This document shows positions 10,138 through 20,293 of a DNA stretch of 64,000 nt, in pieces; position 1 is the first letter of the stretch; the number at the start of each line of letters is the position of its first letter. The translations under genes were made by a program, and so were the position numbers. The notes under the pieces are model-generated. The model was not told the origin of the DNA. It made no database searches and saw nothing but the letters and a program-made list of their open reading frames with translations. The stretch is from Planococcus sp. MB-3u-03 (lineage in GTDB: Bacteria > Bacillota > Bacilli > Bacillales_A > Planococcaceae): assembly GCF_002833405.1 (NCBI RefSeq), contig NZ_CP025135.1, positions 1,965,501 through 2,029,500 on the forward strand. Direction: 5' to 3'.

Positions 10138-11841
10138 TCATTTCTTAAAGAATTCGCGTACCTTGTCGAGCACTTCATCTTTATGCCATTCGACTGTTTC
10201 ATTGGTTTCGCGGATTTTCACTTCAAGGATTCCTTCACCGGCACGCTTGCCGACAGTGATGCGGATCGGCAAGCCAATCAAATCGGCATCAGCGAATTTT
10301 ACGCCTGCGCGCTCTTTGCGGTCATCGAGCAGCACTTCGAATCCTTGAGCTTTCAATTGTTCATAAATTTCTTCTCCAGTTTCGCGTTGCACATCGTCTT
10401 TGACGTTGACCGGCACGACGTGGACTTCATACGGTGCGACCGCATTCGGCCAAGTGAAGCCGGAATCATCCTGGAATTGTTCAGCGACAGCCGCGACAAT
10501 GCGTGAAACGCCGATGCCGTAGCAGCCCATGATATAAGGCATCGCTTTACCTTGGTCATTCAGGAAGGTCGCTTTCATCGGTTCGCTATAAGTCGTGCCG
10601 AGCTTGAAAATATGGCCGACTTCAATTCCTTTAGCAAATTGGATCGTGCCGTTTCCGTCAGGCGATGGGTCACCTTCTTTTACAAAACGCAAATCTCCAT
10701 ATGCTTCTACCGTGAAATCTTCATCAGGCGTAACGTTTTTCAAATGGACACCGTCTTCGTTGGCGCCTGCCACACCGTTAACGATCGATTTGACGGCGTT
10801 GTCCGCAAATACGCGGACGCCTGCAGGCAAGCCCACTGGCCCGATCGATCCAATATCGCAGGACAGCAATTCGCGCACGTCTTCAGGAGTCGCCATATCG
10901 ATCAGCTTAGCACCTGAAATATGCTTGACTTTTACGTCGTTCACTTCATGGTCGCCGCGTGACAACACGACGATAAGTTCGTCGTCCGCTTTGAACACAA
11001 GCGTTTTAATGCAATTTTCAGGCGTCGTGTCGAGGAAATCCGCCACTTGTGCAATGGTCTTCTGGTCAGGTGTCGCTACTTTTTCAATTGGGTGCGCTTG
11101 TTCATCGGATTTAGGATAATCCACATTTACGGCGGCCATTTCAATATTCGCGGCATATGGCGAACTGTCCGAATACGCAATCGTGTCTTCCCCGATTTCC
11201 GACAGCACCATGAATTCGTGGTTGTCCTTGCCACCGATTGCCCCTGAATCCGCGATGACGGCACGGAAGTTCAATCCAAGGCGGCTGAAAATATTGCTAT
11301 AGGCTTGCATCATATCATCGTAAGTTTTATCCAGGCTCTCTGGTGTCGCATGGAAAGAATATGCATCTTTCATGAGGAATTCGCGTCCGCGCAACAAACC
11401 GAAGCGTGGGCGTTTTTCATCGCGGAACTTCGACTGGATCTGATACAAGGTCAACGGCAATTTCTTATAGGACTTGATTTCGTCGCGCAATAGGCTCGTG
11501 ATGATTTCTTCATGCGTCGCGCCTAGCGCAAACTCGCGGTCGTTGCGGTCTTTCAAACGCATCAATTCGTCGCCGTAAGAATACCAGCGCCCAGTTTCCT
11601 GCCATAGTTCAGCTTGCTGAAGGGCAGGCATGAATACTTCCACGCTATTGATCGCTTCCATTTCTTCACGGATGATTTTCTCGACTTTGTGCAGAACACG
11701 TTTGCCGAGCGGAAGGAAGGAATAGATCCCGCTAGTGTTTTGGCGGATGAATCCCGCACGCAGCAATAATTGATGCGATTTCACTTCTGCATCAGCTGGA
11801 GTTTCCCGCAACGTCGGGATAAAGCTTAATGTTTGTCTCAT
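10138..11841 (-). CDS. proS: Prolyl-tRNA synthetase (bacterial type with editing insertion)
   Basis: Charges tRNA-Pro. The 567 residues show class II motif 1 near 65-80, motif 2 ([26 protein letters not shown], within about 140-165), a long inserted editing domain (about 220-400), motif 3 ([12 protein letters not shown], about 450) and an anticodon-binding domain (about 475-567). The start at 11841 ([11 protein letters not shown]) is chosen for its GAGGTG site nine bases upstream; a GTG four codons earlier is in frame but lies on that site. Length is close to the 564 residues of B. subtilis. No T-box leader is visible; the gene follows rseP by about 85 bases. Confidence 0.96.
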   Translation of the reverse strand: MRQTLSFIPTLRETPADAEVKSHQLLLRAGFIRQNTSGIYSFLPLGKRVLHKVEKIIREEMEAINSVEVFMPALQQAELWQETGRWYSYGDELMRLKDRNDREFALGATHEEIITSLLRDEIKSYKKLPLTLYQIQSKFRDEKRPRFGLLRGREFLMKDAYSFHATPESLDKTYDDMMQAYSNIFSRLGLNFRAVIADSGAIGGKDNHEFMVLSEIGEDTIAYSDSSPYAANIEMAAVNVDYPKSDEQAHPIEKVATPDQKTIAQVADFLDTTPENCIKTLVFKADDELIVVLSRGDHEVNDVKVKHISGAKLIDMATPEDVRELLSCDIGSIGPVGLPAGVRVFADNAVKSIVNGVAGANEDGVHLKNVTPDEDFTVEAYGDLRFVKEGDPSPDGNGTIQFAKGIEVGHIFKLGTTYSEPMKATFLNDQGKAMPYIMGCYGIGVSRIVAAVAEQFQDDSGFTWPNAVAPYEVHVVPVNVKDDVQRETGEEIYEQLKAQGFEVLLDDRKERAGVKFADADLIGLPIRITVGKRAGEGILEVKIRETNETVEWHKDEVLDKVREFFKK

Positions 11842-11927
11842 ATCCGAATACACCTCGACTGGTTATTGTATTTGTAAATCCCTATGTAGCAGAGAAAGGA
11901 AAGCGATAAACGCTTCCCTTTCATTCA

Positions 11928-13179
11928 TTAAAAGAAAAATCGTTGAATGTCATTCCATGTGACGACAATCATTAAGAGCATCAACAGCATGATTCCGACA
12001 AAATGGACCATTCCTTCTTTTTGCTTATCGACTGGCTTGCCTCTCAGCGCTTCAAGAACGAAGAACATGAGACGACCGCCATCAAGCGCTGGCAGCGGCA
12101 ACAAGTTCATGATCCCTAGGTTGATGCTGAGCATGCCAGCCCAGCTCATGAGCGTAAAGATGCCGTACTGCGCGACTTCTTCAGTCGTTTTGTAAATGCC
12201 GACAGGGCCGGACAGGGCATCGATGGTAAATTGGCCTGTCAAAAGCATGCCGAGCAGTCGGAATATTTCTTTGAACCAAAAGATTGTCTGTTCAGCACCA
12301 TAAGCGAATGAACCGAAAAAGTCTTTTTCCACCGGGCTTTGGTACAAGACGCCGATGACACCCACTTGTTCTGCCGATTGCTCGGACAGTTCAGGCGTGA
12401 TCGTGAAGTTCAAAGGCTCGCCGTCACGTTCCACTTGGAAGTCAAGCGCTGTTCCTGCACTTTCTTGAACAGATTCTACCAACTCGTCCCACGTGCTGAT
12501 CGATTGGCCTTCGATTTCTGTCACCAAATCGCCGTCTTGCATGCCTGCCTGTTCAGCAGGGCTGTCTTCCGTCACTTCGGAAATGACCGGTTCAAAGTTG
12601 GAACCCCTGCATCATGCCGATTGCCGTGAAGATGAAAATGCCAAGATAAAGTTGAAGAACGGCCCAGCAAAATTGTCATGAAACGGTTCGGCAAATTTTT
12701 GCATCGAATGTGCGGTCATAAGGCGCCAAGATCGTTTCACGGCCGTTTTCTTCAACAACCGCATCACGGGCAACTTTGATATTCACTAATTGCTCGTCTT
12801 CGTCGTAGCCTTTAATGAAAAGGTCTTTTCGAGGTCTGCTTGTTCCACTTCCAGAAATAGGATATCAGGATAGACATGCTTTTGGTTGAGGATGACTTTC
12901 TTTGCCTGTCCTTTTCATCCAATAGCAATCCGATGCGATGGCCTGCCTGCAGATGGATGGCATCCATTTCTTCGCCCGCCATGCGGACATATCCGCCAAT
13001 CGGAAGCAATCTAACCGTATACAGCGTCTCGCCTCGTGTGATGCCTAAAATCTTAGGGCCCATTCCGATAGCGAATTCACGAACGAGAATCCCGGCCCGC
13101 TTAGCGAACAGGAAATGGCCCAGCTCGTGGAAAACACTAACGCGCCGAAAATGATTATGAACGCTAATACTGTCTCCAT
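11928..13179 (-). CDS. rseP: Intramembrane site-2 zinc metalloprotease RseP/RasP, multiply frameshifted
   Basis: Membrane protease that cuts anti-sigma factors and remnant signal peptides. The start ATG at 13179 gives METVLAFIIIFGALVF. The zinc motif HELGHF and the segment PIGGYVRMAGEEMDAI follow in a second frame, and the C-terminal part has a PDZ domain (DSPAEQAGMQDGDLV) and the second metal ligand region NLLPLPALDGGR, ending at 11928. About eight base losses, between 12594 and 13134 and nearly all in runs of A, T or G, break the frame. Restoring them gives a protein of about 420 residues. The density of losses is the highest in the window. I favour sequence errors, but a real pseudogene cannot be excluded. 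Confidence 0.82.
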
Positions 13180-13222
13180 TTTGAACCATCCTTAATAAAC
13201 CTTATTCGGTTTTAATCTGTCG

Positions 13223-14363
13223 CTATTTTAGCATGTTTTCCACAGTTTTTCTCGTTTCAGAATCTGCTGCGAGAATCGTTTCAAGATCCGGCGAAGCGAT
13301 CGTCTGATGGACAAGCATTGCCCGTTCGATGAATTCCTCAATTTGCAAAAACCGATTTGACGGTTTAAGAACATCGCGACTGCCTGCTCATTGGCGGCAT
13401 TCAAGACAGTCGTCATCGTGCCGCCTTCCGGCCGGCGTCAAATGCAAGCTGCAAAGCACGGAATCGCTCGTAATCCATCGCCCGGAAATTCAGCTGGGCG
13501 ATTTCCGCCAGGTCCAGCCGTTTGGCAGCTTGGCGCGGCAGCCGGTCCGGATAGGACAGCGCATACTGGATCGGCACTCTCATATCGGGCGTCCCGAGCT
13601 GCGCCATGACGCTCGTATCCTGGAATTCAACCATGGAGTGGATGATGCTCTCCCGGTGCAATAGCACATCGATATCATCATAGTCAAAATCGAACAGCAC
13701 ATGCGCTTCGATCACTTCCAAACCTTTATTCAACATCGTCGCGGAATCGATTGTGATTTTGGATCCCATCGACCAGTTCGGGTGATTGAGTGCATCTTCC
13801 ACTGTGACGTCAGCGAGTTCATCGCGCGTTTTGTCACGGAAGCTGCCACCTGAAGCTGTCAGGATCAACCGGCTTGCCTGTTCAATCTTTTCGCCGTTGA
13901 GCGCTTGGAACAAAGCCGAATGTTCACTGTCCACTGGCAAGATATCGGCGCCGTATTTTTTAGCGCTTTGCATGACCAGATGGCCTGCAGTCACAAGCGT
14001 TTCCTTATTGGCGATGGCAATCGTGCGGCCGAGCTTGATCGCTTCCAAAGTCGGCTCGAGCCCGACGCTGCCGATTACGGCATTGACCAAAACATCCGCT
14101 TCGTAGGTCGAAGCATCAATCAGGCCTTTATTGCCATGGACGAATAGAATGCCCTTGAATTCCTGCTGCAGCTGTCGCGCGTCTTCAGCGAGCTGGACAC
14201 AGACGATCTCAGGTTGGAACTCCTGAATTAGCTCGCGTGTTTTTTCCATGTTCTTACCGGCAGATAATCCGACCAGCGAAAATTCTTCGGGATGTTCCCG
14301 GATGATATCGGCTGTCTGGATGCCGATTGAACCGGTCGCGCCGAGCAATATGATTTTTTTCAT
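13223..14363 (-). CDS. dxr: 1-deoxy-D-xylulose-5-phosphate reductoisomerase, two frameshifts
   Basis: Converts DXP to MEP with NADPH in the non-mevalonate isoprenoid pathway. The main frame from 14363 has the NADPH fold [11 protein letters not shown] (5-15), [12 protein letters not shown] (about 120-131), the metal/substrate site [10 protein letters not shown] (about 144-153) and [10 protein letters not shown] (about 173-182). One base is missing near 13430, after which the text [17 protein letters not shown] resumes, and one T near 13349, after which [12 protein letters not shown] resumes. The protein ends [10 protein letters not shown] at a TAG at 13223-13225, giving about 380 residues. It fits with uppS two genes upstream, which uses the pathway's products. 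Confidence 0.9.
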
Positions 14364-14381
14364 CTATGAAACAATCCTCTC

Positions 14382-15173
14382 TTAAATAAAATGCAGGAAA
14401 TGCAATAGCGGCATGACAAAAAAGATGCTGTCAAAGCGGTCTAAAATGCCCCCATGCCCAGGGAGCATCTTTCCGGAATCCTTGACATTGAAATGGCGTT
14501 TCAAGGCCGATTCCACCAAATCGCCCAATTGGCCGAAAATCGAAGCGACAATCGCGACGATGATGACCAATAGCAATGGCTGTTCCATGCCGGCAAAATA
14601 GGCGAAGATCAATGCGATACCGACAGCCCAGATGATACCGCCGACAAATCCTTCAATGGTCTTATTCGGCGAAATTTCTGGCCACAGTTTGCGTTTTCCG
14701 ATTTTGCGCCCTGTGAAATAAGCGCCGGAATCGGTGAACCAGACGACAAGCAAGGCAAAAATCAATACCGCGAGCCCCGATTCCCGTGTTTCGATTAAGT
14801 AATAGAATCCTAGGCCCACATATAGCGTGCCGAGGATCGCGAACGCGGCATCGTCAAAAGTAAAGCTGTTTTTGACGACAACCGTATGTATAAGCAATAA
14901 GATGACCGCCATGAAGACGAACTCCACTTTCAAATAGCCGGTCCATTCATACACTTGCTGCGACCAATCGCCTGGCAGCATGAATGCATATAAGGCCACA
15001 AGAGAAATAAGGCCGGGCACGCTCATGAGGCTCCGGCCTTTCATTTTAAGCAATTCCTGAAAACCGATTGTTGCAAGGACGTATACCAAAAGAATAAACG
15101 GAATTCCGCCGATAATGACAAATGGAATAAATAGAGCAGCTGCTATAGCTCCCGTAATAATGCGTTGCTTCAA
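14382..15173 (-). CDS. cdsA: Phosphatidate cytidylyltransferase CdsA
   Basis: Makes CDP-diacylglycerol from phosphatidic acid and CTP, the precursor of phosphatidylglycerol and cardiolipin. The 263-residue integral membrane protein has about seven to eight hydrophobic segments. Its C-terminus carries the family signature KRHFNVKDSGKMLPGHGGIL followed by DRFDS, which holds the catalytic and metal-binding residues. Translation starts at a TTG overlapping the uppS stop (TTGA), which implies coupling. It lies in the uppS-cdsA-dxr-rseP-proS order typical of Bacillales. Confidence 0.96.
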   Translation of the reverse strand: MKQRIITGAIAAALFIPFVIIGGIPFILLVYVLATIGFQELLKMKGRSLMSVPGLISLVALYAFMLPGDWSQQVYEWTGYLKVEFVFMAVILLLIHTVVVKNSFTFDDAAFAILGTLYVGLGFYYLIETRESGLAVLIFALLVVWFTDSGAYFTGRKIGKRKLWPEISPNKTIEGFVGGIIWAVGIALIFAYFAGMEQPLLLVIIVAIVASIFGQLGDLVESALKRHFNVKDSGKMLPGHGGILDRFDSIFFVMPLLHFLHFI

Positions 15174-15964
15174 TTTGCTTCTTCCCCCTTCAAGCCACCA
15201 TAACGCCGATTTCGTTTCTGATAAACCTCAAATGCCTCAAGCAAGCAGTCTTCACCGAAATCCGGCCATAAAGTGTCGGTAAACCAAAATTCCGTATAAG
15301 CCAATTGCCAAAGCATGAAGTTGCTCAAACGAACCTCCCCGCTCGTTCGGATCAATAAATCAGGCTCCGGCAAACCGCTCGTCATGAGGCGGCTCGTGAT
15401 CATGTCTTCTGAAATTTCGGATGGATCCAGTTCTCCGGCCTGCACCAAAGCGGCCAAGTTCTTCACAGCGTCAACGATTTCCGCGCGGCTGCCGTAATTC
15501 AATGCAAAGTTCAACACCAATCCATCGTTATGCTTGGTTGCCTCTTTCGCTTTTTGGATCGCCTGGATCGTGTGGGCAGGCAGATCATCCACATAGCCCA
15601 TCATTTCCACACGGACGTTTTCTTCGATCAGCTCCGGCAAAAAACTCGATAGAAACTCTTCCGGCAAACGCATCAGGAAGTCGACTTCCATTTTCGGGCG
15701 CTTCCAATTTTCCGTCGAAAACGCATATAAAGTCAAAACGTCGACGCCAAGATGGCTTGCGAGTTTCGTTATTTTGCGGACTGTCTTCATTCCTTCGTGG
15801 TGGCCTGCCACTCTCGGCATCGAACGCTTTTTCGCCCAGCGCCCGTTGCCGTCCATGATGATCGCCACATGGGATGGTACGCCTGCGCCGGCTACAGCCA
15901 TGGCACGCTCCCCGTATTCCACCACTACCGGCTCTATATTTCTCTTTAATAGTTTATTGAACAT
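15170..15964 (-). CDS. uppS: Undecaprenyl diphosphate synthase (isoprenyl transferase)
   Basis: Builds the C55 lipid carrier for peptidoglycan and wall polymers by adding cis-isoprene units to farnesyl diphosphate. The 264 residues hold the signature HVAIIMDGNGRWA, with Asp38 as the Mg-binding residue, plus YAFSTENWKRP and a C-terminal DLLIRTSGEVRLSNFMLWQ. The start at 15964 is set by GGAGG seven bases upstream; the open frame runs eight codons further without support. First gene of its operon, with a likely promoter about 50 bases upstream. Confidence 0.96.
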   Translation of the reverse strand: MFNKLLKRNIEPVVVEYGERAMAVAGAGVPSHVAIIMDGNGRWAKKRSMPRVAGHHEGMKTVRKITKLASHLGVDVLTLYAFSTENWKRPKMEVDFLMRLPEEFLSSFLPELIEENVRVEMMGYVDDLPAHTIQAIQKAKEATKHNDGLVLNFALNYGSRAEIVDAVKNLAALVQAGELDPSEISEDMITSRLMTSGLPEPDLLIRTSGEVRLSNFMLWQLAYTEFWFTDTLWPDFGEDCLLEAFEVYQKRNRRYGGLKGEEAN

Positions 15965-16006
15965 AATTAATCCTCCACTTGTAACCAATCGGAATGTCTA
16001 TTGCTT

Positions 16007-16036
16007 ATCATATCAAAAATGCGCGTTGTGCGTGAA
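16007..16036 (-). promoter_or_regulatory. Likely SigA promoter for uppS-cdsA-dxr-rseP-proS-polC
   Basis: On the minus strand, TTCACG (16031-16036) and TATGAT (16007-16012) are separated by 18 bases, and the -10 box is preceded by TG one base away, giving an extended -10. It lies between the frr terminator and uppS, where a promoter is expected. Assigned by motif only. Confidence 0.45.
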
Positions 16037-16065
16037 CTTTCAAAGCACTTCCGAAATTTTGGCAT

Positions 16066-16093
16066 GAAAAAAGCGTCCTGATATACAGGACGC
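16066..16093 (-). terminator. Rho-independent terminator after frr
   Basis: GCGTCCTG and CAGGACGC form a perfect eight-pair stem with a five-base loop, followed on the minus strand by six T residues. It closes the pyrH-frr unit. Confidence 0.9.
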
Positions 16094-16114
16094 CCGGGAA
16101 CAGATGAAGTTCGC

Positions 16115-16672
16115 TTAAACTGCCATGATCTCAGTTTCTTTGTCTTTGACCATGTCGTCGATCTTAGCGATATGCGTGTTTGTCATATCTTGCACATCAT
16201 CCGAATAGCCGCGCAAGTCATCGGTTGTAATCTCGCTCTTTTTCTCAAGCTTTTTCAAATCGTCGTTGGCATCGCGGCGAATATTGCGGATGACGACTTT
16301 TGCATCTTCCCCTTCTTTCTTCACTTGCTTAACCAAATCTTTGCGGCGCTCTTCTGTAAGAGCTGGAACCGCAAGACGGATGACGTTGCCGTCGTTTGAA
16401 GGGCTGAGTCCAAGATCCGATTTCAGGATCGCTTTTTCGATTTCCGGCAATACGGTCTTATCGTAAGGCTGGATCATGATCAAACGCGCTTCCGGGACCG
16501 AAATGCCGGCTACTTGGTTGACCGGTGTCGGGGCACCGTAGTACTCGACTGTAATCTTGTCGAGCAATGAAGGCGTCGCACGCCCCGCGCGGATAGAAGC
16601 CAAATCACGTGAAAAAGCTTGAATCGCATTGCTCATTTTCGTTTTCGTATCGTTCATGATTGTTTTCGGCAT
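16115..16672 (-). CDS. frr: Ribosome recycling factor
   Basis: Splits post-termination ribosomes together with EF-G. The 185-residue sequence is a full-length family member with the long-helix text [19 protein letters not shown] (about 22-40), [13 protein letters not shown] (about 63-75) and the repeated Arg/Lys-rich helices [21 protein letters not shown]. Its ATG overlaps the pyrH stop by one base (TAATG), a common arrangement for this pair. Followed by a strong terminator. Confidence 0.97.
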   Translation of the reverse strand: MPKTIMNDTKTKMSNAIQAFSRDLASIRAGRATPSLLDKITVEYYGAPTPVNQVAGISVPEARLIMIQPYDKTVLPEIEKAILKSDLGLSPSNDGNVIRLAVPALTEERRKDLVKQVKKEGEDAKVVIRNIRRDANDDLKKLEKKSEITTDDLRGYSDDVQDMTNTHIAKIDDMVKDKETEIMAV

Positions 16673-17397
16673 TATAATGATCTCCTCACTACTGTCCCGA
16701 TCTTTTCACCAAGAACAGCTCGTTTTATGTTTCCTTTTTCCATTATAGAGAATACTACGAGTGGAATATCATTGTCCATACATAATGTGGAAGCTGTCGA
16801 ATCCATCACTTGAAGCCCTTGCTGAATGACGTCGAAGTACGATAGTTCATCGTATTTGACTGCTTCAACATCGGTTTTTGGATCAGCGGAATAAACGCCG
16901 TCCACGTTGTTTTTCGCCATCAAGATGACATCTGCCTCGATCTCTGCAGCTCGCAACGCAGCTGTCGTATCAGTCGAGAAGTAAGGATTTCCGGTTCCAG
17001 CCGAGAAAATGACGACACGCTTTTTCTCGAGGTGGCGGATCGCTCTTCTGCGGATATACGGTTCTGCTACTTGGCGCATCTCAATTGAAGACAATACACG
17101 CGTTTCCACGTCTTGTTTCTCGAGCGAATCCTGCAAAGCTAGTGAGTTCATGACAGTTGCAAGCATTCCCATATAGTCTGCAGTCGCACGATCCATGCCC
17201 ATCTCCGAACCGACTTTGCCGCGCCAGATATTTCCTCCGCCGACCACTACCGCTACTTCAACGCCAAGGTCAACGATTTCTTTCACTTGCGCTGCGACGG
17301 ATTTGATGATTTCAGGGGAAAGACCGAAACCTTGTCCGCCTGCCATCGCTTCTCCACTTAATTTCAGTACAATGCGTTTGTATTTTGGAACACTCAT
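16672..17397 (-). CDS. pyrH: UMP kinase
   Basis: Phosphorylates UMP to UDP in pyrimidine synthesis. It belongs to the amino acid kinase family and is usually a hexamer controlled by GTP and UTP. The 241 residues show the N-terminal [10 protein letters not shown] (about 11-20), the glycine-rich [13 protein letters not shown] (about 48-60), [17 protein letters not shown] and [20 protein letters not shown] (about 130-149). It sits in the conserved rpsB-tsf-pyrH-frr order but is separated from tsf by a hairpin terminator. Confidence 0.97.
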   Translation of the reverse strand: MSVPKYKRIVLKLSGEAMAGGQGFGLSPEIIKSVAAQVKEIVDLGVEVAVVVGGGNIWRGKVGSEMGMDRATADYMGMLATVMNSLALQDSLEKQDVETRVLSSIEMRQVAEPYIRRRAIRHLEKKRVVIFSAGTGNPYFSTDTTAALRAAEIEADVILMAKNNVDGVYSADPKTDVEAVKYDELSYFDVIQQGLQVMDSTASTLCMDNDIPLVVFSIMEKGNIKRAVLGEKIGTVVRRSL

Positions 17398-17422
17398 CGG
17401 TACCCTCCGTTACACGTTTATT

Positions 17423-17453
17423 GAAAAACAGGGAACACAACATTGTGCTCCCC
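17423..17453 (-). terminator. Terminator or attenuator between tsf and pyrH
   Basis: On the minus strand GGGGAGCACA pairs with TGTGTTCCCT (two G-T pairs) around an ATGT loop and is followed by GTTTTTC. It would lower transcription from rpsB-tsf into pyrH. Confidence 0.7.
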
Positions 17454-17476
17454 GGATAACTCTTATAAAAATTGGA

Positions 17477-18361
17477 TTATTTTTTGTTGACTTGGCTCAT
17501 AACTTCGTCAGCGAAGTTATCTTCGCGTTTTTCGATGCCTTCGCCAACTTCGTAACGGATGAACTCTTTTACAGTACCGCCAACAGATGCTGCGAATTCG
17601 CGGACTTTCTGGTCAGAGTTTTTAACGAATGCTTGGTCAAGCAAGCAGATATCCTCGAAGTATTTTCCAAGACGGCCTTCAACCATTTTTTCAACGATTT
17701 TTTCAGGCTTGCCTTCGTTCAACGCTTGCTCAGTTAATACTTTGCGCTCGCGTTCTACTTCGTCAGCAGACACTTCGTCACGTGAAATGTATTTCGGGTT
17801 AAGCGCAGCGATGTGCATTGCGATATCGCGTGCAGCTTGTGAATCGGAAGAACCTTCCAATACAACTAGAACGCCGATGCGGCCGCCCATGTGCAAGTAA
17901 GGGCCGAAAGAATCGTTGTCCGATTTTGTGCGGATTTCAAAGCGGCGCAATGTAATTTTTTCGCCGATTTTAGCGATGGCGTTTGAGATGTGGTCCGCTA
18001 CTGACAAGCCGTTAGACATTGTCGAAGCGTTCGCTTCGTCGATTGTTGCCGGTTTAGTTGCAAGCAAGTGTTCGCCGATTTCTTTGACCAAAGTCTGGAA
18101 ACCTTCGTTTTTCGCTACGAAATCCGTTTCAGCGTTGACTTCGTAGATGACTGCTTCGTTTCCTTCTTCAAGGATTGAAGTAATCCCTTCAGCTGCGATG
18201 CGGTCCGCTTTTTTAGAAGCGCTGGACAATCCTTTTTCGCGAAGGAAATCAAGAGCCGCGTCGATGTCACCATCTGTTTGTACTAAAGCTTTTTTGCAAT
18301 CCATCATACCTGCGCCTGTTTTTTCGCGCAATTCTTTAACCATTTGAGCTGTAACTGCCAT
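17477..18361 (-). CDS. tsf: Elongation factor Ts
   Basis: Guanine nucleotide exchange factor for EF-Tu. The 294 residues begin with the UBA-like domain [20 protein letters not shown] (about 7-26) and hold the EF-Tu contact [11 protein letters not shown] (about 78-88), followed by the two core dimerisation subdomains. Length is as in B. subtilis. It lies about 90 bases after rpsB with a terminator-like hairpin between, which may set the ratio of S2 to EF-Ts. AGGAGG precedes the start. Confidence 0.97.
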   Translation of the reverse strand: MAVTAQMVKELREKTGAGMMDCKKALVQTDGDIDAALDFLREKGLSSASKKADRIAAEGITSILEEGNEAVIYEVNAETDFVAKNEGFQTLVKEIGEHLLATKPATIDEANASTMSNGLSVADHISNAIAKIGEKITLRRFEIRTKSDNDSFGPYLHMGGRIGVLVVLEGSSDSQAARDIAMHIAALNPKYISRDEVSADEVERERKVLTEQALNEGKPEKIVEKMVEGRLGKYFEDICLLDQAFVKNSDQKVREFAASVGGTVKEFIRYEVGEGIEKREDNFADEVMSQVNKK

Positions 18362-18396
18362 GATTAAATTCCTCCTTCAACTTGTCTGTGTTTTCT

Positions 18397-18434
18397 CAAA
18401 AAAAGGTGATAAGTGGGGTTGGCCGCTTATCACC
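18397..18434 (-). terminator. Hairpin terminator/attenuator between rpsB and tsf
   Basis: GGTGATAAGCGG pairs with CCACTTATCACC (one mismatch) around a short loop, followed on the minus strand by seven T residues. Because tsf lies directly downstream and no promoter is obvious, it probably works as a partial terminator. Confidence 0.8.
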
Positions 18435-18449
18435 TGTAAACATTGCGAA

Positions 18450-19163
18450 TTACTCAGCAGTTTCCGCTGATGCTTCTTCGTCTTCTTCCGGCTTAGACTC
18501 AAGAAGAGCGTCAGCCATTTTGCCAGTCAATAGTTTGACCGCACGGATAGCATCATCGTTTGCAGGGATTACGTAATCGATTTCGTCCGGGTCGCAGTTT
18601 GTATCAACGATACCTACGATTGGAATGTTCAATTTCATAGCTTCTGCTACTGCGATGCGTTCTTTACGAGGGTCTACGACGAACATTACGTCTGGAAGAC
18701 CGTTCATGTCACGGATACCGCCTAGGAATTTCTCCAAGCGTTCGTGTTGTTTTCAATTGGACTACTTCTTTTTCGGAAGGACTTCGAAAGTGCCGTCTTC
18801 TTCCATGCGCTCGATCTGTTTCATGCGGTTAACACGTTTTTGGATCGTGCCGAAGTTAGTCAAAGTACCACCCAACCAGCGTTGGTTGATGTAGTAGTTG
18901 CCAGAACGTTCTGCTTCTTCTTTGATCGCGTCCTGAGCTTGTTTTTTTGTTCCTACGAACAAGACTTTACCGCCTTCTTCGCCCACTTGCTTCATGAAGT
19001 TGTAAGCTTCCTCAAGTTTGCGGACCGTCTTTTGAAGGTCGATGATGTAGATGCCGTTACGTTCCACGAAGATGTATTTTTTCATTTTCGGGTTCCAACG
19101 ACGAGTCTGGTGGCCAAAGTGAACACCAGCTTCGAGCAATTGTTTCATTGAAATTACTGCCAT
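18450..19163 (-). CDS. rpsB: 30S ribosomal protein S2, frameshifted
   Basis: Assembles late on the 30S subunit and is needed for S1 binding and initiation. The first frame reads [20 protein letters not shown] to FEVLPKKK, with [12 protein letters not shown] and [16 protein letters not shown]. The second frame supplies [14 protein letters not shown] to [21 protein letters not shown]. Between 18746 and 18773 at least two indels lie in A runs (CCGAAAAAG, TTGAAAACAA); correcting them gives about 238 residues. S2 is essential, so these are very likely sequence errors. The start follows TAGGAGG. Driven by the promoter at 19281-19310. Confidence 0.93.
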
Positions 19164-19274
19164 GATGTGTTTCCTCCTAATAGGTTTTTGTTTGCCTCCG
19201 CACTCTTCGCTTCTGAACCGTTACCAATAAAGGCACCTGCGGAACAGATCGGAATGCGTGTGTATTTAACACCA
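19164..19274 (-). promoter_or_regulatory. 5' leader of rpsB, possible S2-type autoregulatory leader
   Basis: About 110 untranslated bases separate the predicted start of transcription from the rpsB ATG, longer than most leaders here. They contain GC-rich segments able to pair. Firmicutes often carry an S2-binding leader at this place, but I could not verify the consensus by eye, so this is an inference from position and length. Confidence 0.3.
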
Positions 19275-19280
19275 TTTGAA

Positions 19281-19310
19281 ATTATACCACGCAGTTGCTG
19301 GTGCCTGCAA
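19281..19310 (-). promoter_or_regulatory. Promoter of rpsB-tsf
   Basis: On the minus strand TTGCAG (19305-19310) and a perfect TATAAT (19281-19286) are 18 bases apart, and the -10 is preceded by TGG, giving an extended -10. Placement between the codY terminator and rpsB fits a strong ribosomal promoter. Confidence 0.7.
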
Positions 19311-19371
19311 CTGATATTTATAAAAACAACCGATTGCAATATTGAACGGCGATCGGGAACACTGCAGAACG

Positions 19372-19410
19372 CAAAAGCCACCCCGGAACTATTGGATAGT
19401 CCGGGGCGGC
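19372..19410 (-). terminator. Rho-independent terminator after codY
   Basis: GCCGCCCCGGACTAT pairs with ATAGTTCCGGGGTGGC (one bulge and one G-T pair) around a short loop, followed by TTTTGC on the minus strand. It starts nine bases after the codY stop and separates it from rpsB. Confidence 0.85.
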
Positions 19411-19418
19411 GTGTGGGT

Positions 19419-20198
19419 TTAATTCATTTTCAATTGTTCAAGCTCTGCAAGGAATTTCGTATTCAATACTTTGATATACGTACCTTTCATGCCGAGTGAA
19501 CGCGATTCGATGACGCCAGCACTCTCAAGTTTACGGAGTGCGTTAACGATGACCGAACGCGTGATGCCGACACGGTCAGCAATTTTAGATGCAACAAGCA
19601 AACCTTCATTGCCGTCTAGTTCTTCGAAGATATGCTCGATCGCTTCAAGTTCGCTGTATGAAAGCGAGCTGATCGCCATTTGAACGACAGCTTTGCTGCG
19701 TGCTTCCTCTTCGATGCGGTCGCCTTTTTCACGGAGGATCTCCATGCCGACAACTGTCGCGCCGTATTCGCCTAGGATCAAATCGTCATCGCCGAACTGG
19801 TCGTTGACGCGTCCTAGCAATAATGTGCCAAGGCGTTCGCCGCCGCCGATGATCGGAACGATCGTCGTCAAGCCGTTCTTGAACAATTCACGCTCTTCCA
19901 CAGGGAAGATCGTGTGCTCACTGTTTACATCCATGTTAGCGGATGTTTCAGTAACGTTCGAAAGGTTTTGTGTGTACTCGATCGGGAATTGGCGTTCTTC
20001 CAACATGTTCTTCATGCGGTCGTTTTCGATCTGCTGGTTGACAGCATAGCCAAGAACCTTCCCTTTGCGGCTGACGACGAAGACATTTGCTTCGATGACT
20101 TCGCTCAATGTTTCAGCCATGTCCTTAAAGTTTACCGGCTTGCCGGCTGCTGCTTGCAGCATAGAGTTAATGCGTCTTGTTTTTCCCAATAAATTCAT
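19419..20198 (-). CDS. codY: GTP-sensing global repressor CodY
   Basis: Senses branched-chain amino acids and GTP and represses nutrient-limitation genes in low-GC Gram-positives. The 259 residues, exactly the B. subtilis length, start [19 protein letters not shown], carry the N-terminal GAF domain (about 1-155) and end with a winged helix-turn-helix (about 185-259), including [20 protein letters not shown]. The start at 20198 is set by AGGAGG about eight bases upstream; the frame opens 13 codons earlier without support. Last gene of the xerC-hslV-hslU-codY group and followed by a terminator. Confidence 0.97.
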   Translation of the reverse strand: MNLLGKTRRINSMLQAAAGKPVNFKDMAETLSEVIEANVFVVSRKGKVLGYAVNQQIENDRMKNMLEERQFPIEYTQNLSNVTETSANMDVNSEHTIFPVEERELFKNGLTTIVPIIGGGERLGTLLLGRVNDQFGDDDLILGEYGATVVGMEILREKGDRIEEEARSKAVVQMAISSLSYSELEAIEHIFEELDGNEGLLVASKIADRVGITRSVIVNALRKLESAGVIESRSLGMKGTYIKVLNTKFLAELEQLKMN

Positions 20199-20293
20199 AA
20201 TTATGAACCTCCTACATGATTCGTACGTATTTCGCACCGTTTATTCAATATTCTAAAGGTTTTTACACTTTAATGAAACCAATACGCCTTGTT

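Noticed and set aside
11842..11927. Possible T-box leader for proS
   Set aside because: The gap after rseP is only about 85 bases and shows no T-box sequence or antiterminator fold.
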